From assembly GCA_964395765.1 (NCBI GenBank), contig CAYNCU010000210.1, positions 1-7,462 of the forward strand: DNA of 7,462 bases, given 5' to 3'. Both the position numbers and the translations under genes were made by a program. This document shows, piece after piece, positions 1 through 5,306 of this stretch. The DNA is from DATDPY01 sp964395765. Lineage in GTDB: Bacteria > Bacteroidota > Bacteroidia > Cytophagales > Cyclobacteriaceae. The notes beneath the pieces were generated by a model that worked only from the letters and a program-made list of their open reading frames with translations, was not told where the DNA came from and made no database searches. Within the stretch, counting starts at the first letter, position 1; each line of letters opens with the position of its first letter.

Positions 1-1656
1 AGACCATTAAAAGATATCTATTTTAACGGATCCCTGCAAAACCTTGACTACGGCCTTCATGGCAACCTGAAATTAATTGAAGTTTTATTTACTGTAGCGA
101 TATTTATTCTGGCACTTGCCTGCATCAATTATGTGAACCTCACCACGGCGCGGTCATCTACAAGGGTAAAGGAGATCTCCGTTAAAATGGTGTCAGGTTC
201 TACAACATGGCTACTAAGGGGCCAAATAATCATTGAATCCATAATAATTTCAATGATTTCTGTTGTTTTTGCAATTACCTTACTGCAAATCTTTTTGTCC
301 AAATTCAACCAGACGGCAATGGTTGATATTCCGGTTAATGAGTTAAATAAGCCAATGGTTTGGATAGCAATCTTCTTGGGAGGGTTACTTATTGGGACAT
401 TAGCTGGGATCTTTCCTGCCTTTTACTTGACTAGCGTTAAACATGTATCGTTAAATAAAATAGGGAATGTCAGAGGAGCCAATCCGTCCATATTCAGAAG
501 GGCCCTGATGACATTTCAATTTGTCACCTCCATTATAATGATCATATGTATTCTTGTAAATCAACGCCAATTACATTATATCAGAAATGCAGACCTGGGT
601 TTTAATAAGGACCATGTAATTACGATTCACACGACTGGCGATGATTCGGCTTCAATGACTATCAGGAAAACTTTTAAAGATCGGCTTTTGCAATATCCTG
701 ACATTTCAAAAGTCAGTTTTTCTGCTGACGAACCCGGTACCGGTATGAGTCTTATAAACCTTGAAATTGAAGGGATACGGAGAAACATACAGTTTATACT
801 TATCGATCCGGACTATCTTGATCTAATGGAAATCCAATTAGTGAAAGGCAGAAATTTCTCAGTCACCCGTCCGGGTGACCGCTTAATGCCAAGCCTGGCC
901 TTTGAACGAAATATGATTACCGCTAAAAAGCATTCAATGGGAGTCCTGTTAAATGAAACCGCGGTACATGATTTTGGAATTAAATCGCCGGTCGGCAAAC
1001 AAATTCACTACGAGGAAAATGGTGACTGGACCTTTAAAATTATCGGAATAGTGAAGGACTTTCATTTCATGTCTCTTCATGATAAAATTGAACCCCTGTG
1101 CTTATTTTGGGCGCCACCTCAGAGTATATTAAATATTAAGATTTCTTCAGCAAACATTCCCCTCACTCTGAAAAATATTAAAAAGGAGTGGAATAATATT
1201 TATAGCGACACTCCATTTAATTATCAATTCCTGGATAAAACGTTCGATCATCAATATAAAAGTGATGAACAACTGGCTGTTGTCATCGGGTATTTCACAT
1301 TGCTGGCAGTGATCATCGCATGTCTCGGGCTTTTTGCCTTGTCTTCATTTATAGTTTCCCGGCGCACGAAGGAAATAGGAATCCGTAAAACCCTGGGTGC
1401 ATCGATGATCAGGATATATACGTTGCTTGTATGGGACTTTGTAAAATGGATCCTGCTGGCTTTAGTCATTGCTTCGCCGGTTGCATGGTATTTGATGAAC
1501 CGCTGGCTGCAAAGCTTTGCCTACCATGTTAGTATCGGTCCGGAAATCTTCATTGAGGCAACATTATTTACCACTTTGATAGCCCTTTTCACCATTACCG
1601 GACAGTCATTGAAATGCGCACTTGCTAATCCGGTAGAAGCATTGAGATATGAATAA
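1..1656 (+). CDS. ABC transporter permease, MacB/FtsX-like (5' end missing)
   Basis: Membrane permease of the MacB/FtsX class, which with an ATPase partner drives mechanotransmission or export across the envelope; the substrate cannot be read here. The frame is open from base 1, so the gene starts outside the window; a GTG at 133 lies inside the first FtsX domain and is not the start. Numbering the visible 551 residues, hydrophobic segments lie near 26-48, 76-98, 119-143 and 168-187. A long soluble (periplasmic, MacB_PCD-like) region follows, then three more segments near 430-453, 474-498 and 513-537. The family signature RRTKEIGIRKTLGAS is at 454-468, and the C-terminus ends in the usual NPVEALRYE. 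A degenerate copy of the signature (VKEISVKMVSGS) follows the first visible segment, as expected for the two-FtsX-domain Bacteroidota form of roughly 800 residues. About 240 residues are therefore probably missing. No clear terminator follows the stop. Confidence 0.92.
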   Translation, partial: RPLKDIYFNGSLQNLDYGLHGNLKLIEVLFTVAIFILALACINYVNLTTARSSTRVKEISVKMVSGSTTWLLRGQIIIESIIISMISVVFAITLLQIFLSKFNQTAMVDIPVNELNKPMVWIAIFLGGLLIGTLAGIFPAFYLTSVKHVSLNKIGNVRGANPSIFRRALMTFQFVTSIIMIICILVNQRQLHYIRNADLGFNKDHVITIHTTGDDSASMTIRKTFKDRLLQYPDISKVSFSADEPGTGMSLINLEIEGIRRNIQFILIDPDYLDLMEIQLVKGRNFSVTRPGDRLMPSLAFERNMITAKKHSMGVLLNETAVHDFGIKSPVGKQIHYEENGDWTFKIIGIVKDFHFMSLHDKIEPLCLFWAPPQSILNIKISSANIPLTLKNIKKEWNNIYSDTPFNYQFLDKTFDHQYKSDEQLAVVIGYFTLLAVIIACLGLFALSSFIVSRRTKEIGIRKTLGASMIRIYTLLVWDFVKWILLALVIASPVAWYLMNRWLQSFAYHVSIGPEIFIEATLFTTLIALFTITGQSLKCALANPVEALRYE

Positions 1657-1678
1657 TATCTGAAAACCCGATGCCCGG

Positions 1679-1823
1679 TTGGAGGAAGGTGGAAAGTATT
1701 GAGGATTGAACATGATGGATTGAAGATACAGGTGACAATAAAGTTATGCATTAGATTTATGCAAGTAAATGAAGACAATTTCACCGATATTCAACTTCCA
1801 TCCTCAATCCCCAAAAATTTCCA
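1679..1823. repeat. Degenerate heptamer cluster with inverted arms
   Basis: ATTG recurs on a 7-bp spacing at 1698, 1705 and 1719 inside a GGA/GATTGA-rich stretch (1679-1727). About 70 bp later the complementary flavour appears (CTTCCATCCTCAATCC, 1795-1810). The best paired arms are ATTGAGGAT (1698-1706) and ATCCTCAAT (1800-1808), 9 bp perfect. Two GATTGAA copies (1704-1710 and 1718-1724) are exact direct repeats 14 bp apart. It resembles the clearer array at 2948-3078 in period and in having opposing arms, but it is much more degenerate and the right side slips phase. Confidence 0.4.
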
Positions 1824-1893
1824 AACTGTTAAAAAATGAAGTTACATCATCAGTTTCAGGATCCTGATAAATAATCACGTATTCCATTTATTC

Positions 1894-1925
1894 CTTGCCT
1901 TGAATATTCTTTTTTATTATTTTTG
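1894..1925 (+). promoter_or_regulatory. Candidate Bacteroidota promoter for greA-HIT
   Basis: TATTTTTG at 1918-1925 fits the Bacteroidota -7 element TAnnTTTG exactly. CTTG at 1894-1897 is a near match to the -33 TTTG, with a 20-bp gap, within the usual range. Transcription would start near 1930, giving a leader of about 125 nt before the greA ATG, which begins almost at the hairpin described next. The region is very T-rich, so a chance match is possible. Confidence 0.5.
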
Positions 1926-1937
1926 ATTATTCACTTT

Positions 1938-1984
1938 AACCTAAAGAAGACAAACCATTATATCCGGTTTAAATTCTTTAGGTT
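1938..1984 (+). promoter_or_regulatory. Nested hairpin in the predicted greA leader
   Basis: The outer stem is an 11-bp perfect inverted repeat, AACCTAAAGAA (1938-1948) with TTCTTTAGGTT (1974-1984). Inside it a second stem, AAACC (1952-1956) with GGTTT (1966-1970), closes a 9-nt loop. The 3-nt segments 1949-1951 and 1971-1973 form an internal loop. The right arm runs into TTTTT (1983-1987). It could be an attenuator or leader structure of greA, a weak terminator for upstream read-through, or an operator. Sequence alone does not decide. Confidence 0.5.
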
Positions 1985-2056
1985 TTTAATTTGGATTACT
2001 AACCCATAAAGCGACGGTTCAATTACATAGCCGTTATGAATTAAAAATAAATTGTT

Positions 2057-2533
2057 ATGTCTAAGATATCATATTATACCGAAGAAGGATTGAAGAAACT
2101 GAATGATGAATTGCAGTTTCTTAAAACGAAAGGAAGGGCTGATATTTCAAAACAAATAGCTGAAGCCAGGGATAAAGGCGATCTCAGCGAAAATGCCGAA
2201 TATGATGCTGCCAAGGATGCACAGGGGCACCTGGAAGCGAAGATTGCCCAATTGGAAGAAGTTGTTTCCAATGCCCGCCTCATCGATACTTCTAAAATTG
2301 ACGGCTCCAAAGTAGCCATCCTTACCAAGGTTAAAATAAAAAATATAAAAAATGGTGCAACGGTTTCATATATCCTGGTAGCGGAAGAGGAGGCCGACCT
2401 GAAAGAGGGGAAGATCTCCGTAAAATCACCGATAGCGCAGGGCTTACTGGGTAAAAAAGTCGGGGAAAATGTTATGATTGAGGTTCCGGCCGGAATGATG
2501 GAATTTAAAATAATGGACATATCTTTAGCCTGA
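2057..2533 (+). CDS. greA: Transcription elongation factor GreA
   Basis: GreA enters the secondary channel of RNA polymerase and stimulates cleavage of the backtracked transcript so that stalled complexes resume. The 158-residue length is normal for the family. Residues 1-75 form the N-terminal coiled-coil hairpin. Its tip carries GDLSENAEYDAAK (41-53), in which D42 and E45 correspond to the acidic pair that places the catalytic Mg2+ at the polymerase active site. The C-terminal FKBP-like domain follows, with the typical SPIAQGLLGKKVGE (124-137). The ATG is preceded by an A/T-rich stretch without a Shine-Dalgarno sequence, which is common in Bacteroidota. The stop overlaps the next start (TGATG), so greA and the HIT gene are very probably co-transcribed and translationally coupled. 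A candidate promoter and leader hairpin lie upstream. Confidence 0.97.
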   Translation: MSKISYYTEEGLKKLNDELQFLKTKGRADISKQIAEARDKGDLSENAEYDAAKDAQGHLEAKIAQLEEVVSNARLIDTSKIDGSKVAILTKVKIKNIKNGATVSYILVAEEEADLKEGKISVKSPIAQGLLGKKVGENVMIEVPAGMMEFKIMDISLA

Positions 2534-2943
2534 TGGCATCAATATTCACAAAAATCATAAACAGGGAAATTCCCGGTTACATAGTGGCCGAGGATGAGTA
2601 CAACATTGCCATTCTGGATATTAATCCGTTGGTAGCCGGTCATACACTCGTCATTCCAAAAGACGAAGTGGATTATCTTTTTGATATGGAGGAAGAGTCC
2701 TACACGCGATTGAATTTATTTTTAAAAAAAGTAGCAAAATCCATCGGCTCCGTCGTGCCCTGTCTCAGGGTGGGGGTGGCGGTTGTAGGCCTTGAGGTTC
2801 CTCATGCACATATTCACCTGGTGCCTCTCAACAGCATGGGTGATATAAATTTTTCAAGACCCAAACTTAAATTAAGTCAACAGGAATTTGAGGAAATGGC
2901 AGCTAAGATCAGGGACGAATTTACCAAACCCCAGCCGGCCTAG
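2533..2943 (+). CDS. HIT-family nucleotide-binding hydrolase (Hint-like)
   Basis: Small cytoplasmic hydrolase of the histidine-triad superfamily. Hint-branch members hydrolyse AMP bound to amines or acyl groups (nucleoside phosphoramidates, acyl-adenylates), but the true substrate here is unknown. The protein has 136 residues, typical for a single HIT domain. The triad is seen as PHAHIHLVP with H91, H93 and H95, the middle one being the expected nucleophile. The family's GHTLVIPK (36-43) and DINPLVAGH (29-37) precede it, and IFTKIINREIPGYIVAED (4-21) is the usual Hint N-terminus. The ATG shares its A with the greA TGA stop, so translation is probably coupled. It is the last gene before a convergent ruvC, and the spacer beyond its stop is filled with phased heptamer repeats. 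Confidence 0.95.
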   Translation: MASIFTKIINREIPGYIVAEDEYNIAILDINPLVAGHTLVIPKDEVDYLFDMEEESYTRLNLFLKKVAKSIGSVVPCLRVGVAVVGLEVPHAHIHLVPLNSMGDINFSRPKLKLSQQEFEEMAAKIRDEFTKPQPA

Positions 2944-2947
2944 TGAG

Positions 2948-3078
2948 CAAATTACAAAAATCAAATAGCAATTAGATTATAATTTTCAATCTCCAATTTA
3001 CAATATCCAAAACCGGTAATACTAATAAGTGCTCGATTTTTGGAAGTTGAAAATCGGAATTTGGATATTGAAAATTGG
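2948..3078. repeat. Phased 7-bp repeat array with opposing arms (palindromic)
   Basis: Eight heptamers beginning CAA start at 2948, 2955, 2962 and 2969 and, after an 11-nt break, at 2987, 2994, 3001 and 3008. A spacer (3015-3036) follows. Six heptamers in the reverse sense then start at 3037, 3044, 3051, 3058, 3065 and 3072, with TTG (once TCG) at offset 4-6 and consensus AAATTGG. The inner parts pair as a 19-bp arm (2993-3011 with 3060-3078, 18 of 19 matching). A smaller hairpin CGATTTT/AAAATCG (3034-3040 with 3050-3056) lies inside. The array begins 5 bp after the HIT stop and ends 9 bp before the ruvC stop, filling the gap between two convergent genes. There is no T-run after either arm, so it is not a classical terminator, although the fold could end or stabilise transcripts from both sides. 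Confidence 0.7.
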
Positions 3079-3087
3079 TGTCTTGCC

Positions 3088-3636
3088 CTACGAGATTCTC
3101 CCCGGGTTGTCTTCAAGAAACTTCTTCCATGACGTTTTGCCCGATGTTTTAATTCCCGACTGAAAGAAGTGGCAAAGGGCAACTGCGAGTGCATCGGTCG
3201 CATCAAGAGGTTCAGGCATTTTCTTTATATTCAATATCTGCATCAACATTCTGGCTACCTGTTCCTTGGAAGCATTTCCATTGCCTGTGACAGATTGTTT
3301 GATTTTCCTGGGAGCATATTCGACAATAGGTATTCCCCTGTAAAGTACGGCAGCCATGGCAACCCCCTGGGCACGTCCCAGTTTTAACATAGATTGAACA
3401 TTTTTCCCATAAAAAGGAGCTTCGATGGCAACTTCATCGGGTTTATACTCGTCAATCAGACCTAAAACTTTTTCAAAAATCCGTTTCAGCCTCAATTCAT
3501 GGTTCATGTATTTTTTCAGCTCAATCACTCCGTATTGGATCAGAGAAGGGCTTCCCTTTTTTATCACCAGAATTCCGTAGCCCATGATCCTTGTACCGGG
3601 ATCCATACCCAGAATTATTTTTTCCATTTCAACCAT
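3088..3636 (-). CDS. ruvC: Holliday junction endodeoxyribonuclease RuvC
   Basis: RuvC is a dimeric, Mg2+-dependent resolvase that nicks Holliday junctions symmetrically after RuvAB branch migration in recombinational repair. The 182-residue protein shows the RNase H-like fold motifs and all four catalytic acids: D12 in GMDPGT, E72 in VAIEAPFYGKN, and D145 and D148 in LDATDALAVALCH. NVQSMLKLGRAQGVAM (79-94) and the APRKIKQSVTGNGNASKEQV stretch (108-127) are also characteristic. The first ATG (3636) was chosen. A second ATG three codons in (3625-3627, giving MEKIILGMDPGT) is equally plausible, and neither has a Shine-Dalgarno sequence. It is convergent with the HIT gene and divergent from the glycosyltransferase, so it is probably transcribed alone; no ruvA or ruvB is nearby. 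An A/T-only hairpin touches the start codon. Confidence 0.97.
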   Translation of the reverse strand: MVEMEKIILGMDPGTRIMGYGILVIKKGSPSLIQYGVIELKKYMNHELRLKRIFEKVLGLIDEYKPDEVAIEAPFYGKNVQSMLKLGRAQGVAMAAVLYRGIPIVEYAPRKIKQSVTGNGNASKEQVARMLMQILNIKKMPEPLDATDALAVALCHFFQSGIKTSGKTSWKKFLEDNPGRIS

Positions 3637-3678
3637 GAATTAAATTGTTTAATAATAATAAGATTATTCAATTAATTC
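3637..3678 (-). promoter_or_regulatory. A/T-rich hairpin abutting the ruvC start codon
   Basis: The outer arms are GAATTAAATTG (3637-3647) and CAATTAATTC (3669-3678), complementary apart from one extra A. The inner arms are AATAAT (3651-3656) and ATTATT (3663-3668) around a 6-nt loop, with a 3-nt bulge (3648-3650). The structure occupies the 42 bases immediately upstream of the ruvC ATG. Almost every pair is A:T, so the RNA form would be weak, and a protein-binding palindrome is an alternative. Chance is a real possibility in so A/T-rich a spacer. No clear promoter for either divergent gene was recognised in 3637-3746. Confidence 0.35.
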
Positions 3679-3682
3679 ACGC

Positions 3683-3696
3683 AACGGGTTTTAATT
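3683..3696 (+). repeat. 14-bp direct repeat AACGGGTTTTAATT, copy 1
   Basis: An exact 14-bp word located about 50 bp upstream of the glycosyltransferase ATG. It recurs on the same strand at 5180-5193, upstream of the phosphatase gene. Both copies are intergenic and both lead into T-rich sequence. It could be a shared regulatory site or the remains of a dispersed repeat. Confidence 0.4.
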
Positions 3697-3746
3697 TTTA
3701 AATTAATTTCACATTCTTTAAAATCGATATTTTAACGCCCTGAAAT

Positions 3747-4877
3747 ATGATTCTCATTCTTGGCATTTTCCCTGCACTTTATATTGCCTGGATCATTATT
3801 GTCAAAATTGCATGGAATAAAATACCAGGGAGGGATCCTCATGGCCCATTTTCAGTTCCAGTATGCGTTATCATTCCGGTCAGGAATGAAGAAGCATTTA
3901 TCGCAGGTATCCTTTCCGATCTCGATATTCAGGATTATCCGAGAGAAATGTTCACAGTCATCGTGATGGATGACGGTTCAACCGACAGAACCCCCGACAT
4001 TGTGAATGAAATAAAAAAAAAGGTCCGTTATACATTGATTTATAATCCCCCCCAGTCCGTTGATTCCGGCGTCGCTTCAAAGGGCAAAAAGGCAATGATT
4101 TCTTTGGCAGTTTCAAAGGCAAAGCAGGATATTATCCTTCAGACCGACGCGGATTGCAGGGTCGGGCCCCGCTGGATATCTTCAATGGTTTCCGGTTTCA
4201 GAGATCCCGGAATAAATTTTGTAACAGGTCCCGTTTCCATTACGGATTCAGGAAAGCTGTTCAACCGGTTAGCCATGCTCGACCTTGCCGGACTTATGGT
4301 TACGACGGCCGCTATGATAAAACTCGGTTATCCTGCCCTGTGCAATGGCGCATGCATGGCTTACAGGAAAAGCGCTTTCACCGAAATCGGAGGGTATATC
4401 CAAAACAAAGATGTTGCTTCCGGCGATGATTCATTCCTGATGCATGCTATTGAAGCAAGATACCCCGGGAGTGTTGGTTTTATCAAATATCATGATGCGA
4501 TGGTTTCAACCGCCGCTCCGCCATCCTGGAAAGAGTTTTTCAACCAACGCTTACGGTGGGCGGGAAAATGGAAATATCACAGGAATATGACGATAAAAGG
4601 GCTCGCAATTTTTATTTTCCTGACTCATTTAGGTTTCCTGCTTTTATTTGCCTGGACCCTTTTATTTTCCCAGTATCTTTCTTTTTTTATTTGGATAGCT
4701 TTAAAACTAACCGCTGAAGCAATTCTGTTAAATTCCTGGCACAAAACATTCCGGATAAAATTTAACCTTTCTGCATTTTTTATGGCCGGTATTTTTTACC
4801 CTCTCTACGCTGTTTTCTTTGGCATATTGGCAAATACAGTTACATTTACGTGGAAAGGAAGGACTTTGCGGCATTAA
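3747..4877 (+). CDS. Family 2 glycosyltransferase, membrane-anchored
   Basis: Inverting GT-A glycosyltransferase that would move sugar from a nucleotide donor to a growing glycan or lipid on the cytoplasmic face of the membrane. An N-terminal membrane segment (about 2-22) is followed by the GT2 domain: VIIPVRNEE (41-49), the nucleotide-binding VMDDGSTD (73-80), the metal-binding DAD (134-136), the GDD acceptor/base region (226-228) and QRLRW (267-271), the Q/RxxRW motif of processive enzymes of the cellulose/hyaluronan/PNAG synthase type. Three or so hydrophobic segments follow (about 284-307, 309-329 and 341-366). At 376 residues it is shorter than many such synthases. The ATG at 3747 directly precedes the first membrane segment. 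It is divergent from ruvC, and a small gene follows 6 bp after its stop. Product and acceptor are unknown. A9 (4013-4021) and C7 (4047-4053) runs lie in frame. Confidence 0.92.
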   Translation: MILILGIFPALYIAWIIIVKIAWNKIPGRDPHGPFSVPVCVIIPVRNEEAFIAGILSDLDIQDYPREMFTVIVMDDGSTDRTPDIVNEIKKKVRYTLIYNPPQSVDSGVASKGKKAMISLAVSKAKQDIILQTDADCRVGPRWISSMVSGFRDPGINFVTGPVSITDSGKLFNRLAMLDLAGLMVTTAAMIKLGYPALCNGACMAYRKSAFTEIGGYIQNKDVASGDDSFLMHAIEARYPGSVGFIKYHDAMVSTAAPPSWKEFFNQRLRWAGKWKYHRNMTIKGLAIFIFLTHLGFLLLFAWTLLFSQYLSFFIWIALKLTAEAILLNSWHKTFRIKFNLSAFFMAGIFYPLYAVFFGILANTVTFTWKGRTLRH

Positions 4878-4883
4878 AAAACT

Positions 4884-5141
4884 ATGACGGATCTGGAATT
4901 CGATTTGCTGGATGAATTATATTTTGTAAATTCCTACCAATCTGTTGCAGATTCACTAGGATGGGATGAATCCATATTAGTGAAGACATTACACTCTGTT
5001 CTTGATAAAGGCTGGCTACGATGTTATAAGTCGCCTGAAGAAGAAATACCCGAGGAAGAAATAAATCTGGATTCAGAATACAGGAAATATTTTTATCTGG
5101 CATCAAAAAAGGGATTATTTGCTCATAACAGCACGGAATGA
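4884..5141 (+). CDS. Small conserved-looking protein of unknown function (possible winged-helix fold)
   Basis: This 85-residue protein starts 6 bp after the glycosyltransferase stop, so the two are almost certainly on one transcript. The N-terminal part (about 3-48) reads as short helices with the spacing of a helix-turn-helix: a leucine-rich helix, SYQSVADSLGW (17-27), then ESILVKTLHSVLDKGWLRCY (29-48). The last stretch resembles the end of a recognition helix and the start of a wing. A very acidic segment (EEEIPEEE, 52-59) follows, and the tail YLASKKGLFAHNS (71-83) looks like the end of a small regulatory domain. I have an impression of similar short proteins in other Bacteroidota but cannot name a family. 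No signal peptide or membrane segment is visible. DNA binding is a guess, since the acidic insert would be unusual for it; a protein-protein role near the membrane enzyme is equally possible. Confidence 0.75.
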   Translation: MTDLEFDLLDELYFVNSYQSVADSLGWDESILVKTLHSVLDKGWLRCYKSPEEEIPEEEINLDSEYRKYFYLASKKGLFAHNSTE

Positions 5142-5179
5142 GCCGTATAGAAAAATTAAAAAAGTAATCTGAACTTTTA

Positions 5180-5193
5180 AACGGGTTTTAATT
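5180..5193 (+). repeat. 14-bp direct repeat AACGGGTTTTAATT, copy 2
   Basis: Identical to 3683-3696. This copy lies 39 bp after the stop of the small gene and 113 bp before the phosphatase ATG. It is preceded by a weak hairpin (AAAAGT 5160-5165 with ACTTTT 5173-5178) and followed by TTCTTTTG. A related word, CGGTTTAAATTCTTTAG, is at 1965-1981 in the greA leader. Confidence 0.4.
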
Positions 5194-5223
5194 CTTTTGT
5201 TACGTTGCCTGCAAATCTGAAAA

Positions 5224-5241
5224 ATAATTTAATTAAATTAT
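5224..5241. promoter_or_regulatory. 18-bp perfect palindrome, possible operator
   Basis: ATAATTTAATTAAATTAT equals its own reverse complement over 18 bp. It lies 65 bp upstream of the phosphatase ATG in the only sizeable gap between the glycosyltransferase pair and the phosphatase operon. A σ70-looking TATAAT is at 5276-5281 with TTGGGT at 5252-5257 (18-bp gap), but no exact Bacteroidota TAnnTTTG element was found, so the promoter itself is uncertain. Because the palindrome is purely A/T, a chance origin cannot be excluded. Confidence 0.35.
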
Positions 5242-5293
5242 GAATGACGGTTTGGGTTCGCCTAGGATCAATTTGTATAATGGTATTATAATT

Positions 5294-5298
5294 GGAGG
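5294..5298 (+). promoter_or_regulatory. Ribosome binding site fixing the phosphatase start
   Basis: GGAGG lies 8 nt upstream of the ATG at 5307. It overlaps a possible in-frame TTG start at 5292, so it argues for the ATG. It is the clearest Shine-Dalgarno sequence in the window; most other genes here lack one. Confidence 0.65.
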
Positions 5299-5306
5299 AT
5301 TGGGAG

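Larger units (their letters stand above)
1657..2056. other. 400-bp non-coding region between permease and greA
   Basis: No convincing gene is present. From left to right it holds a degenerate heptamer/inverted-repeat cluster (1679-1823), a 6-bp inverted repeat AAACTG/CAGTTT (1823-1828 and 1851-1856), a 12-bp perfect palindrome TCAGGATCCTGA (1856-1867), a candidate promoter (1894-1925) and a nested hairpin (1938-1984). About 70 bp of A/T-rich leader then precede greA. No strong G/C-rich hairpin with a T-run follows the permease stop, so where permease transcription ends is unclear. Confidence 0.7.

Noticed and set aside
862..879. 8-bp inverted repeat GTCACCCG/CGGGTGAC inside the permease gene
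   Set aside because: It encodes ordinary residues (VTRPGD) of the periplasmic region in an intact frame. There is no T-run and no sign of regulation, so it is probably chance.
1856..1867. 12-bp palindrome TCAGGATCCTGA in the spacer before greA
   Set aside because: It is short, isolated and not close enough to the candidate promoter to suggest an operator. A single 12-bp palindrome in a 400-bp gap is weak evidence.
2074..2520. Long open frame on the minus strand opposite greA (148 codons)
   Set aside because: It mirrors the greA codons, has a serine/leucine-rich low-complexity composition and no recognisable motif, while greA is unmistakable on the other strand.
2948..3078. CRISPR array or mobile-element remnant in the HIT-ruvC spacer
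   Set aside because: Repeat units are only 7 bp with no spacers of uniform length, and there are no terminal repeats with target duplication and no transposase coding.
4013..4053. A9 and C7 runs in the glycosyltransferase gene as a slippage or phase-variation site
   Set aside because: The frame is intact across both runs and the downstream catalytic motifs are in frame. Runs of this length also arise from AAA/AAG lysine and CCC proline codons, so nothing supports programmed slippage.
5160..5178. Hairpin AAAAGT/ACTTTT after the small gene as a terminator
   Set aside because: The 6-bp stem has a single G:C pair and is not followed by a proper T-run, so it is too weak to call.
5292..5306. TTG at 5292 as the start of the phosphatase
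   Set aside because: It overlaps the GGAGG ribosome binding site, which is well placed for the ATG at 5307.
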